This document shows positions 45,801-53,481 of a stretch of 64,000 nucleotides of DNA, piece by piece; the first letter of the stretch is position 1; each line of letters starts with the position of its first letter. The stretch is taken from assembly GCA_021815405.1 (NCBI GenBank), contig JAKAGV010000001.1, positions 310,001-374,000 of the forward strand, written 5' to 3'. The position numbers and the translations under genes are program-made. Below the pieces are notes generated by a model. The model worked only from the letters and a program-made list of their open reading frames with translations, had not been told where the DNA came from and ran no database searches. Source of the DNA: Bacteroidota bacterium (GTDB taxonomy: Bacteria; Bacteroidota; Ignavibacteria; Ignavibacteriales; Ignavibacteriaceae).

Positions 45801-46170
45801 TTTCACGAAGAGCTCTATTAATAGCTGGGATAAGTTTGGCAGGCTTATCTTTAAGAACATAGTCAGTGGCTCCCATTTTTAACGCTTCAATTGCGCGCTC
45901 TTCGCCTATATGCCCGGAGACGTAAATGTATGGAACATCCGGTACCATTTCTTTTGCAATTGACAACGCGTCAAGGCCGTTAAAGGATGGAAGTGCAAAG
46001 TCAGAAAGAATTAAATCAAAGGTTTCTTTTTTAAGTGACTCAACAAAATCTGCCTTATTATCTACTCTTTTAATCTTGCAGAAAGTTAATTCAGAGTTGA
46101 TTGTCTCCTGAATTAATATTGCATCTTTTTCGTCATCTTCCAGATGAAGAATATTAATCATCTTTTTCAT
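42877..46170 (-). CDS. Hybrid histidine kinase: REC-PAS-GAF-PAS-PAS-HisKA-HATPase-REC
   Basis: The ATG at 46170 is chosen because a gagggtaat ribosome-binding site precedes it; a longer form to 46224 adds 18 unconserved residues. The 1097-residue cytoplasmic protein begins with a receiver (HLEDDEKD, phosphoacceptor Asp57, VLKDKP), then PAS (about 135-265), GAF (about 280-440), two PAS domains (about 460-590 and 590-705), HisKA with His720 in NMSHELRTPLIG, HATPase_c (NNAVKFT N box, DTGIGIP, GSGLGLTI) and a C-terminal receiver (LLVEDDE, MDINLGAGMNG). There are no membrane segments. A kinase with receivers at both ends is likely to receive phosphoryl groups and also pass them on; its signals and output are unknown. 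Confidence 0.92.
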   Translation of the reverse strand: MKKMINILHLEDDEKDAILIQETINSELTFCKIKRVDNKADFVESLKKETFDLILSDFALPSFNGLDALSIAKEMVPDVPYIYVSGHIGEERAIEALKMGATDYVLKDKPAKLIPAINRALREMDEIEKRRQAELALKESERFSRSTLDSIRYPLSVINESGEIIFVNRSWEENSIVESPLPQGLKVGDNYLEKCRSNADALKFTHGIMSVMNGISKEYLQEYSCSLSTGVKWFIGIANKFEGNGPVRIIVSHADITELKSAEERVKKYSSQLETVISVEQNILSAHFDIENIMNLILNNAQKITQADGASISVIDNGAISFRMSSGIYNDFKSLKLSLLKSLAGYTYKTGEFIICQDIEKDERVDKESAKIMGIHSLLVFPLIYNNKIVGVLNIAYKTPNAIKEEYISLMKLLLVFLASAMSLAEKFEANKKLTEEKTNALELLKESEELYRNLFESAPIGIARVAPEGMFLDSNSTMKKLLGYSENELLQMNIYDITCEEDKNLSQEKVLQTISPDADVVNFEKRYIHKNGNIIWVNLTSTAIRNDKGDIIYFITMVENINDKKVAELALRESEKKYRMLFEKNLAGVFTSTLDGKVTSCNQTFADIYGYSSPEEIYKLNANQLYFNSEDRKKHIYKIIEMKELRNHEVCFKKKNGEEVWVLQNVELGQNEDGKSVSIFGILLDITERKIAEAEILWAKERAEEMSRLKSNFLANMSHELRTPLIGILGFSQILNDELTNKDQKEMTETILNSGNRLLETLNLILDLSRIESDKIEVVPEPFDAIETIKEILKLLKNVADKKGLSLSLLSEHSSLEVKLDKKIFTEIIENIVNNAVKFTLKGKVVVQIEKENYADKNTIVIKVIDTGIGIPKESINYIFNEFRQVSEGYSRKFEGSGLGLTITKKYVDRLGGEIFVESEEGKGSIFTVRLPVDLYVNDAAGNPEIQTSQKMGLNALNSHHINPSEKNVNLEMENKRLNILLVEDDETSQLLTGMYLKAKFDVDTASNAKDAIQKSSLNKYDIILMDINLGAGMNGTDAAKEIRKNTVYKTIPIIAITAYAMKGDKEKFLAAGLSNYLSKPFTKAQLLNIIDESLR

Positions 46171-46290
46171 ATTACCCTCGCCGGGTGTCTTAGTAAAAAT
46201 TATTTTCTTAATATTGCTAATCAAATCTATATCTAAAAATTATTTAATCTTTACAGATAACTAAATACATCAAAAAGCCAGTTATCTGAA

Positions 46291-46743
46291 TTAATTTCTT
46301 TTGGCAGTAAAAGGAGGCGGCTCGTTAATTATTGCCCAGAATAAGCCAAGCTCTTTGACGGCGCGAATAAATTCTTCAAAGTCTACAGGCTTAACAACAT
46401 AAGAATTAACACCTAGTTCATATCCTTCAATCAAATCCTTTTCTTCTCTGGATGACGTTAAAATTACTGTGGGAATTATTTTAAGATTCTCATCAGATTT
46501 TATTTGTCTTAATACCTCAAGCCCGGTAACCTTAGGCATTTTAATATCGAGAAGAATTACGGCAGGATTTCCGTTAGGTCTATTCATAAACTTACCGCGG
46601 CAATATAAAAAGTCAAGCGCCTGTTCACCGTCGTTAACAACAATAACTTCATTTGCAAGCTTGCATTCTTCCAATGCAGAAAGAGTTAATTCTACATCTC
46701 TTTCATCATCTTCGGCAAGTAGTATTCTTTTAAATGTTTCCAT
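46291..46743 (-). CDS. Single-domain response regulator, Rcp1-like
   Basis: The 150-residue protein is only a receiver: LLAEDDERDVELT (acidic pocket), phosphoacceptor Asp66 in ILLDIKMP, the T in VILTSSREEKD and the lysine in VVKPVDFEEF. The long AxxDG...LDFLYCRG insertion and VLTSSREE are typical of the Rcp1 group of stand-alone regulators paired with PAS/phytochrome kinases. Its start lies 14 bases inside the next upstream kinase gene, so the two are co-transcribed and almost certainly cognate. With no output domain it probably relays phosphate or acts by protein contact. Confidence 0.92.
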   Translation of the reverse strand: METFKRILLAEDDERDVELTLSALEECKLANEVIVVNDGEQALDFLYCRGKFMNRPNGNPAVILLDIKMPKVTGLEVLRQIKSDENLKIIPTVILTSSREEKDLIEGYELGVNSYVVKPVDFEEFIRAVKELGLFWAIINEPPPFTAKRN

Positions 46744-49051
46744 AGCCTTCCTTTTTTCTTTTTAGCGAAAAATAAAATGTTGCACCATAGTCAATTTCTC
46801 CTTGAGCCCAAACTTTACCACCGTGTCTCTCAATAATTTTCTTAACGCTGGCTAAACCAATGCCTGTACCTTCAAACTGGCTTTCGCTGTGAAGCCTCTG
46901 GAATACACCAAATAGCTTATCCTTGTATTTCATATCGAATCCGGCGCCGTTGTCTTTTACATAAAATATAAATTCATTTTTTTTAGCTTCTGCTCCTATT
47001 TCAATTATAGCTTGCTCTTTTTGTTTTGTGTATTTAAGCGCATTAGAAATTAAGTTTAGCATAGCTTGTTTAAGTAATGGTTTATCTCCGCGCACCACAG
47101 GTAATTTTCCCACAATCCATTTTATATTTCTATCTGATGAATCATCAGTTAAATCATCTATGCATTCTTTAACTAATTCATTAATATTGACATCGTCTTT
47201 GTTCAGTTCGGCTCTGCTCATTCTTGAGAAGGAGAGAAGATCGTCAATCAGCAGTCCCATCCTTTTTACCGAGCTAGTTATATAATTGAAATACTTTTTA
47301 TCTTTTTCATTTAGATTTGGGCTTATATCCTTTTCCAGAAGTTGCACAAATCCTGCTATGTGTCGTAACGGCGCCCGCAGGTCGTGGGATACGCTGTAAC
47401 TAAACGATTCAAGTTCTTTATTCAATTCTTCAAGCTTAGATGAATGTTCTCTAAGTTTCTCTGCAGCTTTCATTTTTTCGGTCATATCCTTTATTATTTT
47501 AATGAAGCCGCTTATGTTACCATGTTTGTCTCTTAAGACATTAACAATACTTAGTGTCCAGAATCTATTTCCGTTTTTTTTTATTCTCCAACCTTCTGCT
47601 TCAACTTTTCCCTGAGATAAAGCTAATTCAAGTTCCTTGCCCGGCAGTTCATTCATTAAATCCTCTGCCGTAAACAAGATGGAATAATGCCTTCCTATTA
47701 TTTCATCCTGCTTAAACCCAATTAGTTTTTCAGCGCCGGTATTCCAATTCTTAATAAAACCTTTTATATCTAAAAGGATAATTCCGTAGTCATTTATACA
47801 TTCAAATATAAGTTTAAGATTTTCTTCATTCTCTCTTTGAAGTTCCAAAGCGGCATTAAGTGCAATGGATTTTTGTTCCAATTGTTCAGTTCGTTTGATA
47901 ACTAATTCTTCCAGATTATTGCGATACTTCCGTAACTCTTCATCGGTTTTCTTTTCCTGGGTAATATCTTTTGATAATATAAGAATGCCTTCCGGCACCG
48001 GTTCCATGCTTAATAAAAACCAGCTTTTCTCTCCGCCCGGATAAGTAAATTCATTTTCCATCCTAACCGGGATTCCAAGCTTCATACAATCTGTAAGCTT
48101 TGAAAACATTTCAGTGTTTTCTATGCCGGGATAAACTTCAGTCATAGTATGACCAAGCAGTTCCTCTTTACTTTTTCTGCCATGTTCTGCCGCAGCTTTG
48201 TTTATGTACAAGTAACGCAGATCCTTGTCAAGGATTTGAAATCCTTCCATCATGTGTTCTATAGTAGTGCGATAACGATTCTCTGCTTTAATTAATTTTT
48301 CCTGTGTTTTTTTCCTTTCAGTGATGTCATTGATGCTTGCAATAACCGATAAGCCGTCATTAAACACTAATGGATTAAGACCGATCTCAAGGGGGATTTC
48401 GCTTCCATCCTTATGCAAACCATAAAGTTCTTTTCTATGGCTTATATCCCTAGGAATAGGATTCTTAAAATAATTTACTTCATCTTTTTTGTGCTGGTTC
48501 TTGAACCGTGGGGGAATAAGAATATCCAGAGGTTTGCCTATTAATTCATTCCTTTCATAACCAAATAAAATTTCTGTCTGTTTATTGATTAAAGTAATAA
48601 TACCACGTTTGTTTGTTAATACCATGGCATTCGGCGAAGCTTCTATTACGTGCTTAAAGTTTTCATTAACTCTTTTCAACTGAGTTATATCGTTTGCAAT
48701 AACAAATCTTGCATTAGTGCCGTTATATTTAATTTCGTGAGAAATAATTTCAACATCGATAATAGTGCCGTCCTTTTTTATATGCTGCCATCCGGATGAC
48801 CACTGATAAGATGAAGTTTCCTGATTTATATTATCCAAAAGTCTTTCTATATCTTCTTTAGGTCTAATATCTTTAAGCGTTAAACCTAAGAATTCCTTTT
48901 TTGTGTAACCATACTTTTTAACTGCGGCATCGTTGACTTCTAGAAATTTTAATGAATCTAGGTCATATATCCACATCGGGATTGGATTTGATTCGAAAAG
49001 AATTTTGTACCGCTCCTCATTTTTGGTGGGGGATGCATTTTCAATATACAT
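46730..49051 (-). CDS. Soluble histidine kinase with four PAS domains
   Basis: The 773-residue protein has four PAS/PAC units (about 10-125, 130-250, 260-370 and 405-525), a coiled linker with EELVIKRTEQLEQKS, HisKA with His556 in YSVSHDLRAPLRHI and HATPase_c (LISNALKYT, KDNGAGFD, GTGIGLASVKKI). No membrane segment or heme/flavin signature stands out, so the stimulus is probably cytoplasmic and unknown. The HDLRAPLRHI box is the Bacteriophytochrome/Rcp1-partner type, in agreement with the Rcp1-like regulator that overlaps its 3' end by 14 bases. Confidence 0.93.
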   Translation of the reverse strand: MYIENASPTKNEERYKILFESNPIPMWIYDLDSLKFLEVNDAAVKKYGYTKKEFLGLTLKDIRPKEDIERLLDNINQETSSYQWSSGWQHIKKDGTIIDVEIISHEIKYNGTNARFVIANDITQLKRVNENFKHVIEASPNAMVLTNKRGIITLINKQTEILFGYERNELIGKPLDILIPPRFKNQHKKDEVNYFKNPIPRDISHRKELYGLHKDGSEIPLEIGLNPLVFNDGLSVIASINDITERKKTQEKLIKAENRYRTTIEHMMEGFQILDKDLRYLYINKAAAEHGRKSKEELLGHTMTEVYPGIENTEMFSKLTDCMKLGIPVRMENEFTYPGGEKSWFLLSMEPVPEGILILSKDITQEKKTDEELRKYRNNLEELVIKRTEQLEQKSIALNAALELQRENEENLKLIFECINDYGIILLDIKGFIKNWNTGAEKLIGFKQDEIIGRHYSILFTAEDLMNELPGKELELALSQGKVEAEGWRIKKNGNRFWTLSIVNVLRDKHGNISGFIKIIKDMTEKMKAAEKLREHSSKLEELNKELESFSYSVSHDLRAPLRHIAGFVQLLEKDISPNLNEKDKKYFNYITSSVKRMGLLIDDLLSFSRMSRAELNKDDVNINELVKECIDDLTDDSSDRNIKWIVGKLPVVRGDKPLLKQAMLNLISNALKYTKQKEQAIIEIGAEAKKNEFIFYVKDNGAGFDMKYKDKLFGVFQRLHSESQFEGTGIGLASVKKIIERHGGKVWAQGEIDYGATFYFSLKRKKEGYGNI

Positions 49052-49414
49052 TTTTTTGAATCTTTATTTTAATAAGAATTTATTCAATTATGTTTATCGG
49101 TTAAATTATTGATGTCCGAATAAATTTATTCTTATTCCCAGTCAGTCTCTCAATCAGAGAAAGCAGGATTGGTGATTCAGAAGATTTGCAGAAGTGTTGA
49201 ATCAATTACCTGTAATTATAAAAAATTTTACAAAAAATCTGTAATAATAAAGGTGACGGGGAACAATAGATAGATCACTGATGATTTGATGAAAAGTTCA
49301 AGATAAAAGATTAAAATTAAGTTCTAAAGATATTCGATCCTTGATACTCGATTCCTGTTTTTACCATTAGCTATTAGAATCGAGTATCGAGAATCCAGGT
49401 TCGATTATCGGGTA
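49052..49414. other. Gene-free gap with an inverted repeat downstream of pta
   Basis: 363 bases between the PAS kinase start and the pta stop hold no credible gene. An inverted repeat, gatccttgatactcgattc (49336-49354) and gaatcgagtatcgagaatc (49377-49395), begins 19 bases after the pta stop on the minus strand and could act as its terminator, though no U tract follows. The same gatactcgatt word family is seen near 5811-5870. The remainder is AT-rich and presumably carries the kinase promoter. Confidence 0.5.
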
Positions 49415-50392
49415 TTAACTCATCAAAGCAGCAATTGAAGCAGTATTAACAATATCATCAGCACTGCAGCCGCGGCTTAAATCGAAATACGGCTTCTTCA
49501 ATCCTTGAATAATAGGACCAATTGCCTCGCATTTGCCGAGGCGCTGTGCAATCTTGTAACCGATGTTACCTGCATCCAAATCCGGAAAGATAAGTACATT
49601 GGCTCTGCCTGCGACTTCGCTGCCTGGAGCTTTTTTTCTTCCCACAGAATCTACAATTGCAGCATCAAATTGAAGTTCGCCGTCAATTGTTAGATCCGGT
49701 CGTTTTGATTTTGCAATCTTCAAGCCTTCCAAAACCTTATCAACCATTTCGTGCTGAGCGCTTCCTTTAGTTGAAAACGAGAGCATTGCAATATATGCTT
49801 TCTCGCCGGTAAGACGTGCATGATTTTCAGCAGCAGAGATTGCAATGTCGGCAAGCTGTTCTGCGTTTGGATTTGGGACAACAGCGCAATCGGAAAAGGT
49901 ATAAGTTTTGTCAGGAAAGACCATCAGGAAGAAGCTGGATACCGTTGAGATTCCTTCGGGCATGCCGACACATTGAATGCCTGCACGCAGGACATCCGCT
50001 GTTGATGCTGTAGAACCGGCAACGCTTCCATCAGCTATTCCTTCTCTTACCATCATTGCGCCGAAAAACAAATCCTTCTTCATTGTTTCTCTTGCATCAT
50101 CGATGGAAATTCCTTTTTTCTTTCTTAAGTTGAAATAAAGGTTGGTAAAATCACTCAGCTTTTCTGAATTTAACGGATTGATAATCCTAATACCTGATAA
50201 ATCGACGCCAAGTTTTGATGCATCCGAAGAAATTTTGTTTTCATCTCCTAAAGTAATAATAGAGGCGATTTTTTCTTTAGTAAGAATTTCAGCGGCTTTA
50301 AGAACTCTATCGTCGTGAGACTCAGGAAGTACAATTGTCTTTTTGCTTTTAGAAGCTTTATTTTTTATGTTTTTTAGTAATGAGTTTTCCAT
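49415..50392 (-). CDS. pta: Phosphate acetyltransferase
   Basis: The 325-residue enzyme is the short PTA_PTB-domain form, converting acetyl-CoA and phosphate to acetyl phosphate. Recognisable blocks are VLPESHDDRVLKAAEIL, GAMMVREGIADGSVAGS(T)ASTADVLRAGIQ, GMPEGISTVSSFFLM, DCAVVPNPNAEQLADIAI, STKGSAQHEMVDKV and DGELQFDAA, with RANVLIFPDLDAGNIGYK near the end. No acetate kinase gene is adjacent. Divergent from yggS across a 297-base AT-rich gap. Confidence 0.95.
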   Translation of the reverse strand: MENSLLKNIKNKASKSKKTIVLPESHDDRVLKAAEILTKEKIASIITLGDENKISSDASKLGVDLSGIRIINPLNSEKLSDFTNLYFNLRKKKGISIDDARETMKKDLFFGAMMVREGIADGSVAGSTASTADVLRAGIQCVGMPEGISTVSSFFLMVFPDKTYTFSDCAVVPNPNAEQLADIAISAAENHARLTGEKAYIAMLSFSTKGSAQHEMVDKVLEGLKIAKSKRPDLTIDGELQFDAAIVDSVGRKKAPGSEVAGRANVLIFPDLDAGNIGYKIAQRLGKCEAIGPIIQGLKKPYFDLSRGCSADDIVNTASIAALMS

Positions 50393-50689
50393 AAATTAAC
50401 CCCGGTTAATGAATAATTAATTAACATTGTAAAATTAAATAATTTGAAATTAATTATTGATATGCCGAACAACTTTAATTTGTATGATTTCAAAATTGAT
50501 TGATAATATTTACCTGATAATAGACAATAAAATTTTCAGTTATTCTTAAATTATTGCGGTTTTAAGTGTATTTTCAGTCATAAAATGTTTATTATAGAAG
50601 TACAAGTGAAAAAAAAGTAGTTAAGAACTTGTTTAATTTTCGTTGATTATTGATCTGAAAACCTATAAATTCACATTCTTAATTTTATT
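50393..50689. other. Divergent intergenic region between pta and yggS
   Basis: 297 bases of AT-rich sequence separate two outward-facing genes, so promoters for both must lie here. I see no perfect TAnnTTTG/TTG pair and no gene or RNA structure. Confidence 0.4.
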
Positions 50690-51397
50690 ATGATAGCTGA
50701 AAATATCCGCAAAGTAAGAGAGCGCATTGAACAAAAATGTGCAGAGACAAAGCGTGACCCTGAAGAAATAAAATTGATCGCAGTCTCTAAGAATTTTGGC
50801 ATTGATGAAATAAATAAAGTTTACGATGAAGGCATAAGAGATTTCGGCGAAAACAGGGTACAGGAGCTTGATATAAAATTTTCCCGGATACGCCATGAAA
50901 TAACATGGCATTTTATCGGGAATCTGCAAAGGAATAAAGTCAGGTTTGCAGTTGGTTGCGCAGATTATATTCATTCGGTTGATTCCTTAATGCTGGCAAC
51001 AGAGATAAATAAGCGTGCCGGCTCGATGAATAAAATTCAGAAGGTTCTTTTGCAAATTAAAACTTCGAATGAGGAAACTAAATCAGGACTAACTGATTAC
51101 AGCGAAATTAAGGATCTTGTTAGTTACTGTAATGATTTTCCGAATTTAGAACTAATAGGTCTAATGACAATTGGTCCGCTTACAAATGATATGCAATTGG
51201 TTAGGAAAAGCTTCAGCCAATTACGTAAACTGAGGAACAGGTTGAACGGTGATAATTTTACAAATATTAAAGAATTATCAATGGGCATGACATCCGATTT
51301 TGAGATAGCAATTGAAGAAGGTGCGACTATGCTGCGGATCGGTTCGGCGATTTTCGGCGAAAGAGATTATTCAAAAGATTGGAGGGAAAGCTTATGA
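50690..51397 (+). CDS. YggS-family PLP homeostasis protein
   Basis: The 235-residue protein belongs to the YggS/PLPBP (COG0325) family, which binds PLP and buffers its level without clear catalysis. PLP Lys34 lies in [10 protein letters not shown]; further blocks are [62 protein letters not shown]. Its stop overlaps the DivIVA start as ATGA. In Gram-positive genomes the homologue YlmE lies just upstream of divIVA, the same arrangement. Confidence 0.94.
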   Translation: MIAENIRKVRERIEQKCAETKRDPEEIKLIAVSKNFGIDEINKVYDEGIRDFGENRVQELDIKFSRIRHEITWHFIGNLQRNKVRFAVGCADYIHSVDSLMLATEINKRAGSMNKIQKVLLQIKTSNEETKSGLTDYSEIKDLVSYCNDFPNLELIGLMTIGPLTNDMQLVRKSFSQLRKLRNRLNGDNFTNIKELSMGMTSDFEIAIEEGATMLRIGSAIFGERDYSKDWRESL

Positions 51398-51930
51398 AAT
51401 TTTCCCCGTTAAATATCAAAAAACAAGAATTCAGCAGAACCGTAAGAGGCTACGATAAAGATGAAGTACAAGCTTTTTTAGATAAGCTTGCTGACGAATT
51501 CGAAGCGCTTCAAAAGGAAAATGATTCTTTGAAAAAAGAACTTGAAGAAGCGAAAACAAAGGTATCGGAGTTCAGGAAGATAGAAAAAAACTTGCAGGAT
51601 ACCCTTTTAAAAGCACAGGAATCTTCTTCTAAATCAATTGAATCTACGAAGAAACAGGCAAATCTTATGTTAAAAGAAGCTGAGATTAAAGCCTCTCAGA
51701 TTCTTGAAAAAGCAAGAGAAAATGCAAATGAAATCCGTAATGCTGTAGTCAATTTAAGAGAAGAAAGAGATTTGATTGTTTCTAATCTTAAGGCAATCAT
51801 AAATTCTCAATCTCGTCTGCTTGAAATGAAAGTTGAAGATGCAGGTGAAGAAATTGCTGAAGTTAAAGTGCCGGAACAAGCGGCTAAGATTGATTTGAAT
51901 ATCGATGAAATAGTTAATAAACTTTTATAA
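51394..51930 (+). CDS. DivIVA-domain coiled-coil protein
   Basis: Start is ATG 51394 with ggaggg at 51381-51386, overlapping the yggS stop; an in-frame ATG at 51379 adds five residues and lacks an SD. The 178-residue protein begins with the DivIVA signature (M)[35 protein letters not shown] and continues as a long Lys/Glu coiled coil. DivIVA proteins sense negative membrane curvature and organise poles or septa in Gram-positives. In Gram-negative relatives the role is less clear. Followed by punA-like gene after 5 bases. Confidence 0.9.
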   Translation: MKFSPLNIKKQEFSRTVRGYDKDEVQAFLDKLADEFEALQKENDSLKKELEEAKTKVSEFRKIEKNLQDTLLKAQESSSKSIESTKKQANLMLKEAEIKASQILEKARENANEIRNAVVNLREERDLIVSNLKAIINSQSRLLEMKVEDAGEEIAEVKVPEQAAKIDLNIDEIVNKLL

Positions 51931-51935
51931 AATTT

Positions 51936-52757
51936 ATGAGTGAGTTATCAGACAAAATAAATGAGTCGTTAAAAGTTATCCGCAGTAAAACTAAGGATGA
52001 TTTTCCTGTCGGTATAATCCTTGGGACAGGTCTTGGCGGTTTGGTAAAGGAAATCGAAATTGATTTTGAAATTGACTACGCCAATCTGCCTCATTTTCCA
52101 TTGTCTACCGTTGAATCGCACAAAGGTAAATTAATCTTCGGAAAAATAAATAGTAAGAAAGTAGTTGCCATGCAAGGGCGCTTCCATTATTATGAAGGCT
52201 ACACCATGCAGCAGATTACATTTCCTGTGCGCGTAATGAAGTTCCTTGGAGTCAAGACGCTTCTTGTCTCAAATGCCTGCGGTGGTATGAACCCGATTTA
52301 CAGACGCGGTGACATTATGTTAATGATCGACCACATAAATTTGCTGGGAGATAATCCTCTTATTGGAAGGAATGAAGATGAACTTGGACCGCGCTTCCCG
52401 GATATGAGTGAACCATACAATTTGGAACTGATCAGATTAGCAGAACAAGTTGCGCTTGATAATAAAATTAAAGTTCAAAAAGGCGTTTATATTGCAGTAC
52501 CTGGACCTAATCTTGAGACTAAAGCTGAATATAGGTTTCTACGTGCAACAGGTGCTGATGTAGTCGGGATGTCAACTATTCCCGAAAATATAGTAGCTAA
52601 CCATATGGGAATGAGAGTGTTGGGAATTAGCATCGTGACTGATGAATGCTTTCCTGATTCACTTAAACCGGCTAATGTGAACGAAATAATCTCGACTGCG
52701 ATGGAAGCTGAGCCGAAAATGACCTTAATAATGAAAGAAGTTATTAAGAGGTTATAA
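51936..52757 (+). CDS. Purine nucleoside phosphorylase, trimeric PNP family
   Basis: The 273-residue enzyme phosphorolyses inosine/guanosine to base and ribose-1-phosphate. Signatures: IILGTGLGGL (phosphate), LPHFPLSTVESHKGK, GRFHYYEGYTMQQITFPVRVMKFLGVKTLLVSNACGGMNP, and the active-site VYIAVPGPNLETKAEYRFLRATGADVVGMSTIPE. Length and motifs match the PNPH-type family (PunA/DeoD2). It lies tightly between divIVA and a membrane-protein gene, so probably in the same transcript. Confidence 0.94.
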   Translation: MSELSDKINESLKVIRSKTKDDFPVGIILGTGLGGLVKEIEIDFEIDYANLPHFPLSTVESHKGKLIFGKINSKKVVAMQGRFHYYEGYTMQQITFPVRVMKFLGVKTLLVSNACGGMNPIYRRGDIMLMIDHINLLGDNPLIGRNEDELGPRFPDMSEPYNLELIRLAEQVALDNKIKVQKGVYIAVPGPNLETKAEYRFLRATGADVVGMSTIPENIVANHMGMRVLGISIVTDECFPDSLKPANVNEIISTAMEAEPKMTLIMKEVIKRL

Positions 52758-53372
52758 ATGCCTGCAAAAACGTTACTAAATTATTTTACACCTGCTCTTT
52801 TAGGTGTTTTAATGTTCTCCTCGAATTTTTTGAATACAAATTTCTTCAAATTCGGCGATAATAATTTTACCGTTTGGTTCGTTCTTTCTTTGTTATGTTT
52901 TGCATGCGGTTGGTTCATAGATAAAACTTTGAACTGGAGAACAGGCGGTAAAGTTGTTTTTGCTATGATAGTTTCAGTTACAATTATAAGCGTACTGATG
53001 ATTTCTTTCTTCCGAGATTATTTTGCTGCAAACGAATTGTTGACTGAGAATTTGATATTATACAGCCTCCGCGATATAACTCTCGGTGCGATGGCGTTTT
53101 TCGGTATGGCAGTTGTCGAAATTCTTACTCTTCAAAAAGAACTTTTTGTGGCTAGAGAGAAGTTGAAAACCTATGAAGAAGTTTCAATAGATACGAAGAA
53201 AGAAGCCGAGCTTGAAATAAGAGAAGCAAAATTAAAGGCACAAAAAATTGTAGCTGATGCAGAGTTGACAGCAAAGAATACAATATTAAATAAAGAAAGA
53301 ATTGAAAAAGAGCTCAAAGAATTCATTCAAGCTGAAAAAGAGCTGATAAAGAAATATGAAAGTATCGATTAA
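52758..53372 (+). CDS. Membrane protein with cytoplasmic coiled-coil tail, unrecognised
   Basis: I do not recognise this 204-residue protein. It starts immediately after the PNP stop. The first half has four hydrophobic segments (about 10-28, 38-55, 67-86 and 105-122); the second half (about 125-200) is a charged helix rich in Glu, Lys and Ala (KTYEEVSIDTKKEAELEIREAKLKAQKIVADAEL) resembling the coiled coils of the nearby DivIVA and of ATP-synthase-b-like helices. A membrane scaffold or DivIVA partner is a guess from position only. Confidence 0.65.
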   Translation: MPAKTLLNYFTPALLGVLMFSSNFLNTNFFKFGDNNFTVWFVLSLLCFACGWFIDKTLNWRTGGKVVFAMIVSVTIISVLMISFFRDYFAANELLTENLILYSLRDITLGAMAFFGMAVVEILTLQKELFVAREKLKTYEEVSIDTKKEAELEIREAKLKAQKIVADAELTAKNTILNKERIEKELKEFIQAEKELIKKYESID

Positions 53373-53449
53373 GGATTAAGTTATTAAAGTATTGGGATTT
53401 GGATTATCCATGATTTACCTTATACAATATACTTTCACCGATTGATATT

Positions 53450-53457
53450 TAAATTTG
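53450..53457 (+). promoter_or_regulatory. Candidate -7 element before ileS
   Basis: TAAATTTG matches TAnnTTTG, 25 bases before the ileS ATG. No TTG -33 box is seen at about 20 bp upstream, so support is limited. Confidence 0.3.
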
Positions 53458-53481
53458 AAATTTAATTAACAGATTAAGTAC

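Noticed and set aside
49133-49200. tRNA-like cloverleaf near the PAS kinase start
   Set aside because: A short stem around tctctcaatcagaga is visible, but there is no acceptor pairing, T-loop consensus or anticodon arm.
53373-53481. Possible T-box leader before ileS
   Set aside because: The gap is only 109 bases, with no T-box sequence or terminator/antiterminator pair.
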